Origin: Tenodera sinensis | Taxonomy: Eukaryota; Arthropoda; Insecta; Mantodea; Mantidae | Assembly (NCBI GenBank): GCA_030765045.1 | Contig: CM060969.1 | Span: forward strand, 46,424,216-46,488,215 | Reading direction: 5' to 3' | DNA length: 64,000 bases | Part shown: positions 13,091 through 24,446 of the stretch, piece after piece | Numbering within the stretch: position 1 is the stretch's first letter | Layout of the letters: the number at the start of each line of letters is the position of its first letter | Translations under genes and position numbers: made by a program | Notes under the pieces: generated by a model | The model's database searches: none | Told to the model about the DNA's origin: nothing | Seen by the model: the letters and a program-made list of their open reading frames with translations, nothing else

Positions 13091-13124
13091 TTAACATTAC
13101 ATTCTCCAAATGATTTGCATGTTT

Positions 13125-13210
13125 TCCAGTGAACCAGAAGGAGAACGACTGGCTAGAACTCCGGAGATCTGTGATTCAAATCTCCGGTAAGATATTGCAA
13201 TAAACTTCCA
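13125..13210 (+). mobile_element. SINE head fragment (type F)
   Basis: 'ctggctagaactccggagatctgtgattcaaatctccgg' has the spacing of the type F head, with a box B-like 'gattcaaatctcc'. It lies just 3' of an opposite-oriented copy. Confidence 0.4.
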
Positions 13211-13744
13211 AATTAAAACATGTGACATGGCAAAATCTTATACGTCCTGCACAAACCACCGGCTATAAAAGCAAATATAGTGAACAGAAAATATGATTAG
13301 TATGTTGCGAAAGTAGAAACCGTTAAAGAGGGGAAGGGGTGGCAAGAGAGAAGAATATCCCTCCCAAGGTTTATTGTCCTCTGAAACAAAGCTCTCCCGA
13401 AATTAAACTTTAATTGATACATGTAACGCAGGGATTTTGTGAGCTGCAGCTCGTTTCCGTCCTTTGTACACGTCACAGGCTGTTATTGCTACTAAAAGTT
13501 AGCAACTAACCCTCTGAGCATCACAATAAAATGCTATAGAAACACGGAAATGGCGAAGCAAAAATTAAACTTCGTAGTAAAGACTTACGTGCTTAGAGGG
13601 AAAGATTTTTAAGAAATAAAACTGCACCAAATGAACAGCTCATATACTGTGTTATTTTCTTATTACACTGGCGCCAAACGTTCATACACGGTGCTTTGTC
13701 TAAATGAATCCTGAATACCTATTAAGGACCATGAGCTACCACGA

Positions 13745-14205
13745 CTACTCTTATTACTATTGCTATGCCTATTGCTGTTGCTATTCTTATTACTACCACT
13801 ATACTTATTAGTTATTAACATTCTTATTGCTACTATGATTATTATCATCATCATTATCTCGAGGCACAGCAACCCTTCCGGACCAAGATCTACCGCTCAA
13901 CCGCTGCGTACCCACCTCTGCCCACCATAAGCCTCATAAGTAGGGGCAGTACTGTAGGGTGCAGTACTGTAGCTGGGACGTGGTCAGCGACGTAGTTCCT
14001 CCCAGCCGGTTACGTGGTCTGCACAACCAGGGTTCGCTATTTCTTAATCAATTAGCTCCTTAATTGGGCCCTCAGAGACCTAACGGGGCTGAGGATACCC
14101 CGGACCGGGTCTTCCAGGACGAGAAAATCCCCACGCCGATGCTGGGAATCGAACCCAAGTCTCCCGCTTGGTAAGTAGCATACCATCGCATTAAAGAGAC
14201 GACCA
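13745..14205 (-). mobile_element. SINE (type B) with degenerate trinucleotide tail
   Basis: Minus-strand order is head near 14205, box B 'gggttcgattccca' at about 14140-14160, body with 'aattaaggagcta' and 'gctgaccacgtccca', then an imperfect tail of GAT/AAT triplets (13745-13860). The same body occurs at 34425-34712. The body resembles, from memory, a SINE body common in grasshopper genomes. Open frames across the tail are artefacts of the triplet repeat. Confidence 0.72.
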
Positions 14206-14384
14206 TAATATATTTAAAGTATTACCTAAATTGCTTGTAAAAATTGCAGTACGCTTTAAAACAACGTCTCATGACTGTGACACCGCGCAGTCTCAAAGAC
14301 ACTTAAGGTTAAGCTACCTCATACCACTGCGTGGCTTGTAAACACGTGGCGACGACAATGAGCACGGCATAACAAAGGGTTTCC

Positions 14385-14562
14385 ATACTCTTCGCAAGAT
14401 TTCCGGCTGCCACCTTCTTTATGAGAAACGCCGAAAAAAGTTCGAATCTCGAGAATAATCCGTGCTAAGTCATTCTCGTATATATGTATAAGGAAGTACA
14501 GCAGTGGGAGGTGAATTGTCTTTGTGATCGATGCCTGAGTGTTGAGCGTGACAACTGGGGTG

Positions 14563-14618
<56 letters not shown>

Positions 14619-14790
14619 CGTGTGTGTGTGTGTGTGTGTGAGACATTCAATAGTCACGTCGGAATTGTGTGAAACAGTTTTTGTGAGTGTGATCGTCGAA
14701 GTCAGCTGATACACAGAGAGAACTGAAAGATAGAAAAGTATGTGTCAAGGTTACGAAGAACAGCTGTGAGTTGCAAGCTCACAAAGAACT
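14385..14790 (+). repeat. LTR-like repeat, copy 1, with internal (TG)n
   Basis: It shares blocks with 17796-18130 in the same order: 'gtcattctcg', a TATA-like 'tatataag' region ('tataaggaagt'), a (TG)n tract (14560-14640), then 'gaaagatagaaaag' and 'gtcaaggtta'. The TATA-like box and the pairing with a second copy suggest an LTR or another promoter-bearing repeat. Borders and target duplications were not found. The strand is the one on which the TATA-like box reads. Confidence 0.42.
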
Positions 14791-14984
14791 TCAAACTGTA
14801 TTAACGACAATACAGAAGCTAAAATAAGTGACAAGGAAAATGTAACTGAACTTTGTCATCTTGTGGCAGTCCTTTTAAATATTACAGATGGAAGTGTCAT
14901 TGAATAACCGAACATAATATAGCTACAGCTGGTTTAAGGAAATCTGTGGTAAAAGAATATCTCATCCCTTGCTTTTGCACTCCT

Positions 14985-15822
14985 TGAAAAATAAGACGTG
15001 TGGTAAATTCACCTATCTTCTTTAACCATTCTTTAGCAAACCGTTCTTAGAAAAGATGATTTCTCTACTTCATGTTAAGATAAACAACTGTAGAGATACT
15101 TTTATTACCTATTCTCTGGTACATACGTGCATTGGGAATAGCAGAATGCAGTAGGTTTAAGTGATAGTAACACAGTTTAAGAGCTAGTCGTCATGTAATG
15201 GCTTTGAAATTCTGTTCTTGTTACACAGCAAGAAAAAAAGTAAGGACCTTGAATTTGAGAAAAGTGTAGGTATCCAAAAATTCAAACCCATAAAACCAAG
15301 ACAATCTCAGGAATTTACAACTCCACAAAAAATGTATTTCACATAATTTGTGAACTCTAATGGGATCTGCTTTTTTGTATTAAGACTGTGTCCACCTCTT
15401 ACGGTTTACCAGTTGTGCAAAAGTCATCCAGAATGAAGAGAACTTCATAAGCTATTCCCAGAAAATGTAAGATACACTTCATTTGTCTTGAAAATATCTT
15501 GAACATATTGTATTTTTATACATTTTTGAGAAAATCACAATTTTCAAAAAATGTTCCACGTATGGGATGAGAGGACTTTCTTGAAAATCATGTTGAATGT
15601 GCCGAACTAACTACCAAGCTTGGTTTTTAATAGCGTTTTCATTTTTTAGTTATGCTGTTCATATACACAAACACATTAACGCAAACAGGGACATTTCTTC
15701 TAAAAATGCATCAGGGATTCTCAAAACATGCATTTTCCCAAAAAGTTCTATCTTGGCATAGAGCTTTTTTGTGGGATACAATGCTTTCCTTACTTACTGC
15801 AGAGTAGGGGAAATTAAAAATG
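14985..15822 (+). mobile_element. HP-family element, nearly complete
   Basis: A diverged end A ('gtggtaaattcacctat') is followed by 'ctacttcatgttaagataaac', the conserved central blocks, an interrupted CA seed ('catatacacaaacac', about 15660) and the hairpin end near 15790-15822. The next family piece (15912-16135) points the other way, so the two lie hairpin end to truncated end. Confidence 0.72.
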
Positions 15823-15911
15823 AACCAAAAAACATTGAGGGTTCACATGTTCCAAAGGAAAGTTCCCAGGTATGATCATTGAAGTTCAAGGCGGGTACAA
15901 CTGGAGCACAA

Positions 15912-16135
15912 AAAATTGTAAAGGTTCAGATATCCCTTGTTATTGGTTTGAATTTGCAGATACTTACACCTTTCTCAATTAGGAAGTTGTTTTTATGACC
16001 TGGCTATGCACGCAACCATTTCTACAAACGTTTGTCTCGATTAACATAATGCAGACAGACAGTAAGGTCTTTGAGAATAGTTTGTACAGGAATAAGTAGA
16101 GAAAATCATGTGAGTGCACACATCATATTTTTAAT
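15912..16135 (-). mobile_element. HP-family element, end A half
   Basis: Minus-oriented fragment containing 'cccttgttattggtttgaat', 'acaaacgtttgtctcgattaac' and the terminus 'gtagagaaaatcatgtgag' at about 16097-16115. The hairpin half is missing. Confidence 0.68.
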
Positions 16136-17650
16136 GTAAACCTCCACGCTAGAACAATTACATATTATCGCTGTTTTCTTTACGACAAGCCACTCATTCA
16201 TGTAACAGTCGCGTGGTTATGGCACTTACATTAACTGGGAGTAAGTTGAAAATTTTCCTATTATCTACTTCATTAATATCAAGTACTATTCAGCCATACG
16301 TTGGAAAGACCATCTAAAGCAACATGCGCCAGTCGTCGATGCAACAATGTTGAAGCCGAATTAGCGTTTTGTAGGTCACACGTTGATAAGACAGTTTGAA
16401 ACAACAATGCCTCAAGCCGCCTAATAATGCCTCAAAGTCATTTGATTCAGTCCTTATCCATCGATAGAGCACTAGGATTTCCTTCCCTGGGATGGGTTTT
16501 GTTTAAAATCATGGTGATAACGTGTTTTGATAAATGTTTGCAATCTTTTCATTGTTTGCAGTAAGAGTTGCCGATCAATGTAGATTATAAAACAATTCAC
16601 CAGTCAAATAAAACCGTATTTGTATTTAAAATACCTAAAATGTGCTTCAATATGACATAAATCTGTGTCCCTTGGTTTTAAATGTACACCAAGCATTTAG
16701 AAATTACGATATTAACTGTCAGATAAAAAAGTATCAACAGTACTCTCACTGGAGGGTTTTTTATTTATCCAGAGGGAATCAAAAGTTCAATGAGATGTAC
16801 CTGACCATCTCATCATTAAAATATAGTACATAATATTTTATTGCACATATTTCTTGTAATCTTTAAGTTCCTAAATTAATTGATCGAACTGCATCCATAT
16901 AATCTTTAAGTTTATGTTTGTGTTTTTGGTTCGTGCTAACTGAATATCTTTGAGGAAAATAAATGACGACCGCAAAGAATTAACGGACGTATGGTGATTA
17001 AACAAACAGTTATTACGAAGGTAACAACAACAGACACAGTTAGGAAAGTAATAAAATATGGAGTAAGTAGCCATGATTGGTTTAGACACGTCATTACGTA
17101 TCGCCTTATTGGTCAAAGGTAGTATGGAGTAGTAAGTGGAGATAGTCAACAATAAACTGCTTTCTGTCAGCTTGGAATTGAAATTAATGGTATTCTGAAT
17201 TAATTTACTTTCCTTCAGCACGAATGCTGTGAAGCTGATGAGGTCTACAGATATTATCAAGGCTATTCCATTCATTCACAGCGTCTCGGATATCGACCTG
17301 TCACGGTCATTTATCTTATAATATGCCCGCAAGGAAACGATTTCATCAAACAAAGCATCAGCTCGTTACTGAACCATAAAAGAATCAATAAGTAGCGATT
17401 AAGAGACTTGGCCACACATTTCGCGATTTATCAGTGCTGGAGATACTGCAAACCTTTTCTGCCTAACATTCACCTAAGTCCAATCCACTTCATGTACATT
17501 ACCAAAAACCAGCAGATTTCTTGCTTTGAAAATTGAGCTTTTAATCAACTCTCATTCAAATGGTGTTCATTTCCAAATGAATTATTATGTTCTTAAAATA
17601 AAAATGTTACTTTTTGTTCTATCTTAGCATTTCTTAATTTTGATAAATAT
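16136..17650. other. AT-rich stretch, nothing recognised
   Basis: The longest frame (16871-17275, minus, 134 codons) has no recognisable domain, low-complexity composition and no supporting context, so it is not called as a gene. Confidence 0.35.
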
Positions 17651-17909
17651 TGTGACGCTGCCTGCGACGAATAACAAGTAACGGTCGGGGCCGGGCTTCT
17701 GCCCCATTGACGGTACCTGCATCAAAGACGCTCTAGGTAAGGCTTCATCACATGAGCAAATACGTGACAACAATCAAAGCGGCAGAACCAAAAGGGGTTT
17801 ACTAGATCATTCGAGAAGTATCCGGAGGCCGGCGTGTTTCTAGAAAGTTGAGGAAGATCAGTGTTACGTCATCCTCGCTGTATAAGGAAGTGAAACAACG
17901 AACAGAGGG

Positions 17910-17966
<57 letters not shown>

Positions 17967-18262
17967 TGTGTGAACCGGTGCTTCGTGGAGGAACATCGCG
18001 AAGCAGTTAATGAATGCTGGGTGACTGTATATCAAAGCCAGCGGTTTGAGAGTCAGAGAAAGTAAAGTAAGACAGAAAGGAATGAGTCAAGGTTAGGAGA
18101 GCAAAACAGTTGTGTGTTTTAATATCACGAAAGACTGGACCAGACATGGGGAAGAGGGGTGATAGAAATGTAATCGAGTATTTATCCTCTCCACCTACCC
18201 CAATGAAGACCACCTTTCTTTTGCGGTCAGTTTGTTTACAGATACACACGTCTTTACAAACA
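17651..18262 (+). repeat. LTR-like repeat, copy 2, with internal (TG)n
   Basis: It begins with TGTGACGC, a common LTR start. It then has a GC-rich part, the shared blocks 'cgtcatcctcg' and 'tataaggaagt', a (TG)n tract running into CG (17911-17972), and 'gagtcaaggttagg'. Shared order with 14385-14790 supports one family. The right border is a guess, because no convincing target-site duplication was found. Confidence 0.4.
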
Positions 18263-18684
18263 AGGTAAGTTTCAAGGCGTGCAGTGGTGCAACCGAACAG
18301 AAAAAGATGATATATTGGCTTTATATTTTCTCTTGGCTAGTCAACACAATGCTTTATTTTTACTAGGAACACAAAAATACTTATGTTCCCATTCCACTTT
18401 GAAGCATCTTTATACCTTGTTATGCGTCACGATTCCAGCACTGACATAATTTGTGTTCCGCAACGCTTTCGATTGATCGTTTAGAATGCCGTGATCTGAC
18501 AACTCATACAATGCAGATTTGATTGCAACTCCCGACAAAAACTGGATTATAGATATCTATTATAGCAGTCCTCTTTTGGTTCTTGAAAATGACATCACAT
18601 TTTTAGGAGTCCTCAAAGTAAACAAGAAATAATGTATCAGAATTACATGCATGTAAATGTTTTATTGATTCTACAATTATTTTT

Positions 18685-18905
18685 AATACATGAAAAGCTT
18701 TGTTGGACATAAATGACCTTCTTGTTCCTTGTCACAGTATGTCAAACTACAGTTGTCACACATGTGTACAGTTTTGGGCCATATTCTCCTGAACTTTCTG
18801 GCACACCAACCTCGAAAGGAGTGTAGAATTTTGTCTATGGTCACACACTCTTCGGGGCTATAATTGTGGTTACAATTCTCAACGAGTTTTGTGTAAAACT
18901 TCCTA
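18685..18905 (-). pseudogene. piggyBac-type transposase C-terminal remnant
   Basis: The minus strand translates without a stop from about 18905. KLVENCNHNYSPEECVTID followed by ILHSFRGWC matches the piggyBac core block 'F.eNc.knYsP.e.lTiDE.L..FRGRC'. After FRGWC the frame passes straight to a cysteine-rich stretch, HMCDNCSLTYCDKEQEGHLC, which resembles the family's C-terminal zinc-binding tail. A stop codon and an AATAAA signal on the minus strand follow. The expected DDE segment between the two blocks is missing, so this looks like an internal-deletion derivative. There is no start codon in the preserved part. No piggyBac ends were located beside it, but two MITEs in this window sit in TTAA sites. 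Confidence 0.62.
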
Positions 18906-19845
18906 ATGGTTCCAGTTAAGAGGTCATTTTTGTTTAGAAATCACCAAATCTTCTATAGCTGAAAATAGCTCTTTAAAGAATCGTGTCAGTGACTCTGGGT
19001 TCCATAATTACAGAACATTCTTATGCCTTCCTTTTTTACAGTTACAAGAAAAACTATACCAAAAAGTGCTATAATCACTGCAGGATATGTAGTTTTGCAA
19101 TTCATTCTCTTTTATAGCTTAAGTACAAAGTCCTTTGGATCTCAAATAATACAAATTATAACTTCAAGCAGGTTAAACTAAATAATAGATGGTTCACAAT
19201 ATTTAAATATTAGTAAAACAATATTATACACTTGTAAATAACTATATATCTGGAGGTAGAGTGATGCGTACTGTCGTCAAAATGTAGTGTTCACTTCACA
19301 GATTAATTACAGGAAGAATTTAGTCTCCAAAACAGCAATCGCTGTATAAAGATGTGTTAAATACCTCTAAAGGAGAATACATGAGCTGCCTTATGGAAAT
19401 TTCCATCCGAATATTTTGTAGAACACAAAATACCACGTCCCACCCGCTTAACGCTTAACATTGCGACAAAACTAGAAAATTTCAGTCGTTACTTTTCTAT
19501 CAATTCTGTTGTCTTCTAAACTGTTACACAAATACACAGTTCTCTTCCACTGACTTTAACACAGTCAGTCTTTCGAGTCTTACAAGTCACAACCGTTTAC
19601 TTCTCATAATCTTGACAGTCCGTTCACTATCTTTGTTCACTTTCGCCGTCTCTCATGGACTAAGTCTGACGATACAGTCACTCAACGCTCGTTAAACCTT
19701 CATTTCGACGCAAGATACCTTTCACAACGACCGCATCACACACACGCCCGCGCACACAGTTGTCCCGCACTCACTGAAAGTTATTCTGTTGTGGTACAAT
19801 TTATTTTTAACAAGGGGTGACATGAGGTCCGGTACCGCCGAAGCA
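18906..19845. other. AT-rich stretch, nothing recognised
   Basis: The segment just 5' (on the minus strand) of the piggyBac remnant may hold further decayed transposase, but I cannot match it. Nothing else was recognised. Confidence 0.3.
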
Positions 19846-20093
19846 AACCGGATGATTGTTGTTGTGTGTAGTGTTTAACGCCCGCTTTTACTACTACGGC
19901 ACTACAGGCGGTGACACTGATGATACATGGAATGAAGATGGAGCACCGGTGGAATGAGATGGCGAGGGAAACCGAAGAACCCGGAGAAAACCCGCCCAGA
20001 CGCCGCTTCATCCACCACGAATACCACATGCGGGTCTCTGGGATTGAACCCGGGCCACCTAGGTGGTAGGCGAGCGCGCTAACCGGATGATTG
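19846..20093 (-). mobile_element. SINE (type A), 5'-truncated, perfect 13-bp target duplication
   Basis: The element (19859-20080) is flanked by the direct repeat aaccggatgattg (19846-19858 and 20081-20093). On the minus strand it starts inside the tRNA-like head at 'agcgcgctcgcctacc', carries box B 'gggttcaatccca', the common body and 'agtagtaaaagcgggcgtt', and ends in an ACAAC-type tail. The missing first ~23 bases relative to the copy at 62812 show 5' truncation, as expected for LINE-driven reverse transcription. Confidence 0.88.
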
Positions 20094-20245
20094 TGGGTGC
20101 ATATTATGATAATGGTGGGTGAGGGCAGGTCTAATATCATGGCGGATGCCCTGACATTGACCTGCGACTTGGGGCGTTTGTGTGTGGCATTGGGACACCA
20201 ATGGGAAATCTGGGAAGTGTGGTGATGTTAAATATCTGGTTGAAT

Positions 20246-20702
20246 CTAGTCTCTAGTGCTGTGGTGTCTTTGACTTTGTGTGTTGCGGTAGATCGTCTCT
20301 GTATGTTGGCGTAATCGGGCGAGTTCTTCTCTTGTTTTGGTGAGGATCTGTATGAGCTCCGTGAGGTGTGTCTGGATTGCTGCTAGGACGTTGGTTGTGG
20401 CGTGGTCGTGGCGCTGTAGGAGTTCAGTGACGTTGGTGTTTGCCTGCGTGTTGTGTTCTGTGATAGCTTCCAGCCGAGAGCCAATGTTCAGAACCTCTGA
20501 ATAGAGGTCTTGAATCGCGTCTCGAAGCATGCTATCGGCGACGACGGGTGCTGGGACTGCTACGGTCTGTGGCGATCTGGCTGTGACTGCGGCGACTGGT
20601 GGTGTTCCTGTAGTGGTTGGGGCCGCACGTGTGTACGGCCGTGGAGCTGCGGTGTAAGGTGCTGTCATTTGTACAGGCCGTGAAGCTGCGTTGGGATGTG
20701 CT

Positions 20703-20742
<40 letters not shown>

Positions 20743-21328
20743 CGTGCGTGCGTGTGTGCGTGCGTGCGTGCGTGTGTGTCCGTGAGTACCGGCGTCGTCT
20801 GCGTAGATCGTGTGATGTGCAGTCGCTGGTGAGGTTCTGGGCGCCACAGTAGTGGCACCGAGGAGCTGCGGTGCAGTGGGTGTCTTCGTGTCCGTAGGCA
20901 CAGCAGCGGCGGCAGGGTACTTGGCGTTCCGCTCGGCTCGCTTCAGCGCGCAAGCACCGCCCTAACAAGGGCAGGCCCGTGTGTAAGGCAGCTTCGCGGT
21001 CGCGTGAATCAGCGAAGACTAGTCGCATGAGGCTGGATGGCCCTCTGCGAGTGATGATACGCGTGGCCCTCATTGCTGAGGTCCACTCGTGCTGTGCGGC
21101 GGCGAGAATGTAACGCGCTGGAAGGTCTCTGGGAACTCCGTAGATAACCACACTGACACCCGATTGACAGGGGGCGCTGACTGCGATGGTAGGTTAGTCG
21201 AAGCATTGCTACTGTACGCAGGCGAGATGCCGGAGTTGTCCGGTAGCCTGGAAGTGGTCGGTAGTGGACCCGTAGCACAGACCGGGAGCGGCGAGGCAGT
21301 CTTACTTTGAGTGCCTTTATTTGCTCAC
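20246..21328 (-). CDS. Non-LTR retrotransposon ORF1-like protein with zinc knuckles (partial)
   Basis: The minus frame is open from a stop near 21331 down to 20246, about 360 codons, with no convincing ATG. Counting from the valine/GTG at 21151, residues 3-70 (IYGVPRDLPA...) resemble the PRE_C2HC-type region that precedes knuckles in jockey-like ORF1 proteins. Residues 80-93, CRRCCAYGHEDTHC, form a perfect CX2CX4HX4C knuckle. Residues 99-111, CHYCGAQNLTSDC, form a second knuckle whose histidine is replaced. A (His-Thr)n tract at about 125-149 is encoded by the (TG)n microsatellite. The C-terminal ~70 residues are helical and coiled-coil-like. Such proteins bind the element's RNA. The region is much richer in GC than its surroundings. 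No ORF2 (endonuclease/RT) follows, so this is an orphan fragment unless it has been co-opted. Confidence 0.68.
20704..20778. repeat. (TG)n microsatellite inside the ORF1-like frame
   Basis: A pure TG run passes into interrupted GTGC/GTGT repeats. Its length keeps the minus-strand ORF1-like frame open. Confidence 0.95.
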
Positions 21329-21389
21329 CGGCCTGGTATGTAGCTTAGCTCCAACCGTCCTTTGCCGTGCGCCGCGCGCGGCGTCACAA

Positions 21390-22890
21390 TGGTTAATTTA
21401 AAATAGAAGACAAGTTTCTCCAATACATGTTGTATGGATGTCCGAACAAACGTTGCTTTTGCTATACAAATAATCTTCTTATTAGGAAAGTGTGATGTAA
21501 TTTTACAGAATTTTCAGATAAATTTGAAGAAATTCTGACATGGTGCCTGATCTTTTTCCCAACGCCTCGCTTATCCTCGTTTGGACATTACTCCATTTCC
21601 TCATCAGTGTAATATACGAATGCACTCAAAAGAAATTCAGTAGCTGTTTCAACACTCAAACGAATATTATTTCCAAATGTTATTTCCAAATGTTTTCATG
21701 AAGTTAATGCTCTTTCAAAATCAATATTTACTTCAGAGCAAATATACACACTGAAGATGAAAATAACGAAATTTGTCTTCAAAATTATCGAACGTAAGCT
21801 TTGGGGTGATAAACATAAAGCAGGTGTAAATACTCGCAACCACTTTGGAGAAGAAACAAAACAATTACGTCAGGTCCGTGTGGCAGTACCAGGAAGCTTC
21901 TCTGGTTTTAACGACTGTTTTAATCACAAGGCGGCCAGGTGTGCTTTCATACCAATTAAACCGAGAAGAGTGTAAATGAGAGTTCATGATCGATCAACTT
22001 CCTGGTATGCATTTTCCAATTCGTGACGCTTACTCTGGTATCTCTTTATGGACACAAGATATATTCTTGGCGATGACCGCGCGGGAAAAAATTGTGTGCA
22101 TATGTGGAGTTGTGTAACAAGATTCTTGGTATTCTTCTTCAACACTTCGGGGAATAAGTATGTTGCTCCAGCGTGTCTGAAGTCGTTAAGATAGGATTCG
22201 TTAACGGGAGATCTGTGATTCAAAATCTGCTTGGACCATCTTTTCTGACTTACATTTTTTCAATTTTTTTCTCAACCTCGTAACTGGTGACTATGGCGGA
22301 GGTACCCTACGTCTGATATGCTTCCTTCACAAAAGTCCTTTCCCAAAAATAATTTCATTCCTTGTATTATTATTCTTGTAGCTCACAGAAAATTTAATGG
22401 AGGGTAGTTCAACAAAATATCCAATCGGAGGCTTACCATACCTTGCGGTGTTGTATAGTTGAACATCTTCGAAGTCATGCTGAAAAGCTGATGATAAAAG
22501 CATTATTTGCGACCACAAAATTTATTTGAACAACAGGAAAGAGAATACTAATAGTCAGCTATCAGCAGCAATTAAATTGTGTGTCTGCCATAGTGACCAA
22601 CACCTGTGGTGCTGTATACATGTAGTAGGATTTTGTATTCTGCCTATTACTGCATTTCTCTCTGTAATTTCTAATCTCTCTTCTGCTAGCCACCCACGAT
22701 TGTGCTCGCTGTCTACTGCGACGAGCGTTCTCACACTTTTTATATGGTCATCTCTGTGTGTATGCATGTAACGTGTCTGTCCAAATAGTTCTTTCAATAA
22801 AAGGTCCTTCTTAGAGGATGTCAGTAAAAACTTGAATACAAGTAACAGGTTTAGCCTATGTCTCTTTCTTGGCTTTGCTAAGCATTAATA
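21390..22890. other. Stretch without recognised genes
   Basis: A GC palindrome (ccgcgcgcgg) lies near 21373. 'gggagatctgtgattcaaaatc' near 22207 resembles a decayed type F SINE box B. Small frames around 22526-22800 overlap on both strands and match nothing I know. Confidence 0.3.
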
Positions 22891-22891
22891 A

Positions 22892-22978
22892 TAGTATACT
22901 GAAGAGTGAGTGAGTGAGTGTGTTGGGTTTAAGGGCCCGTCGACAACTTGGTCATTAGGGCCCCTAGTATACTGAAGA
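22892..22978 (-). mobile_element. SINE 3'-end fragment (type E) with (ACTC)n tail and perfect target duplication
   Basis: The direct repeat tagtatactgaaga (22892-22905 and 22965-22978) brackets only 59 bp: on the minus strand, 'ggggccctaatgacc...' to 'ccttaaacccaac' and then a short ACTC tail. The same end with a greatly expanded tail is at 33030-33349. The perfect 14-bp duplication around so short a fragment indicates extreme 5' truncation on insertion. Confidence 0.85.
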
Positions 22979-23024
22979 TAAAATTGTTCTTTCGCACATG
23001 CTAAAGCTGGCTAGGTTCAACTAG

Positions 23025-23115
23025 ACTGAACAAATCAAGGCCATAGCCAAGAATGAACCACGGACCTCCTGTTTTCCTTGCCGCTGTTCTAACCATTCGG
23101 CTATCTTGGTAACAA
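23025..23115 (-). mobile_element. SINE (type F)
   Basis: On the minus strand 'gttaccaagatagccgaatggttagaacagc' gives box A and 'gtccgtggttcattcttgg' a diverged box B, followed by 'ttgttcagtctagttg', the type F body. Confidence 0.58.
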
Positions 23116-24347
23116 ATTGATACGGCATTAAATTCTCCAAAGGACTAATTTTTTTCCTGCAAACCACAAGACGTTTTCAAATTCATTTTGGGGTAACATG
23201 CCCCAATGGTCACTTAGTAACTGTGGGTCCATAGTTATTGTTAGGTAAATCAATGATAATTGATCTTTCTTTTGCACATGCCAAGTAGATTAGTGTTGGT
23301 TTTCAGATTTTTGGTAATATTGTAATAGCTGAATACCAATTAAGTACTTGTTACTTCTCAGCAGGGAATTTGTTGATGATTTGTAGTGGGGTTTTATAAT
23401 ATTGTTATATTCATGTACGCATTTTAAGTGTTTTAGTTATACTTTTATTCTTAGCACGTGAAGAGGGGTTGTCATTCCGCAGCGAGCGTCTATATAGTAA
23501 ATAGTAGGGTCAAAATTCACATTCACCTGCAATATTCATGTAGCTTACTTTCCTCAATTTTGGTACTTCACTTGTGCAAACGTTTGATACTACCAGTCGC
23601 AAAGTTTCTGGAGCTGAAGTGGAAAACATTTGAAAGAATAGTTCAAGAGATGAATGAAATAAATTATTCTATAGTAGTTACATGTTTGAATAGCTGTTAG
23701 GGAATATTTTATTATGGCCTGGACTCCTATTGTTGCATTTATAAAAGGTTTCTACAATCTTCGTTAAAGTCAGAGATTCCAAGTTTGTCACGTAAATGAC
23801 TTTGACATGTTCTGGTTGACATGTAAAATGATTCAAAAAGTCCGAAAATGTGGTACATGTGTCAGTTATGTGCTTAGGATCTGTGATGGGAACACAGAAT
23901 TTGGACGTTTAAGATGTGATATTCTAGTACGTCGGTTGCCACTGCTGCAGGTAGATAGATCCGTCAGCCAAGACGTACGTTTGCTGTTTTTCATTATTCT
24001 GCTAGCTGCGGATCGGGGTCTTTGGGATGCTAGCTTGTTCTGTGAGCTTGAATGTTTCTTGTATTTGTAGTAGGCTCTTTGCTTCAGTTTGATAGAATTT
24101 CGGAGTAATCGTTCCAGCATAAAGTAGGTTTGAAAAGGTAGGCATTGCCACAAGTTGGCAGGCAGAGTACAGCAGTTTCAATGATGATTGGAGGGAATAA
24201 AGCCACAACGTAGTTTACATTCCTTTCTGGGGAAGCTTCAGGATTAGCAGTAGGAAACTGGGAGTTAAAATAAATCTATTTCGCTTTATGAAAGTTCCAC
24301 AACTGACTAGAATATCGCAGAATAGAATTGAATGTCGTGTCGGCACG
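23116..24347. other. Stretch without recognised genes
   Basis: Frames at 23807-24208 overlap on both strands with no recognisable motif. Confidence 0.3.
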
Positions 24348-24446
24348 TTGACCAAGGTTAGAGCAGCCGGACGGTAACCGGTAGATCCGTGGTTCAAATT
24401 CCGGTTAAGGCACTGAATTCTTCAGTCTCATTCTACCCAATGCAAT
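24348..24446 (+). mobile_element. SINE (type F)
   Basis: 'gttgaccaaggttagagcagccgg' is followed by box B 'ggttcaaattccgg' and the body 'actgaattcttcagtctcattc', collinear with the copy at 48201. Confidence 0.62.

Noticed and set aside
16871..17275. 134-codon minus frame
   Set aside because: Compositionally plain, AT-driven, with no motif; a frame of this length occurs by chance in 64 kb.
20244..20248. Treating the ORF1-like frame as a host zinc-finger gene
   Set aside because: Knuckle spacing and the preceding domain fit non-LTR ORF1 proteins, and the local context is all mobile DNA; domestication is left as a question only.
21745..21785. Hammerhead-like string 'ctgaagatgaaaataacgaaa'
   Set aside because: The bases that should form stem II do not pair (T opposite C, G opposite A), so only the core letters match by chance.
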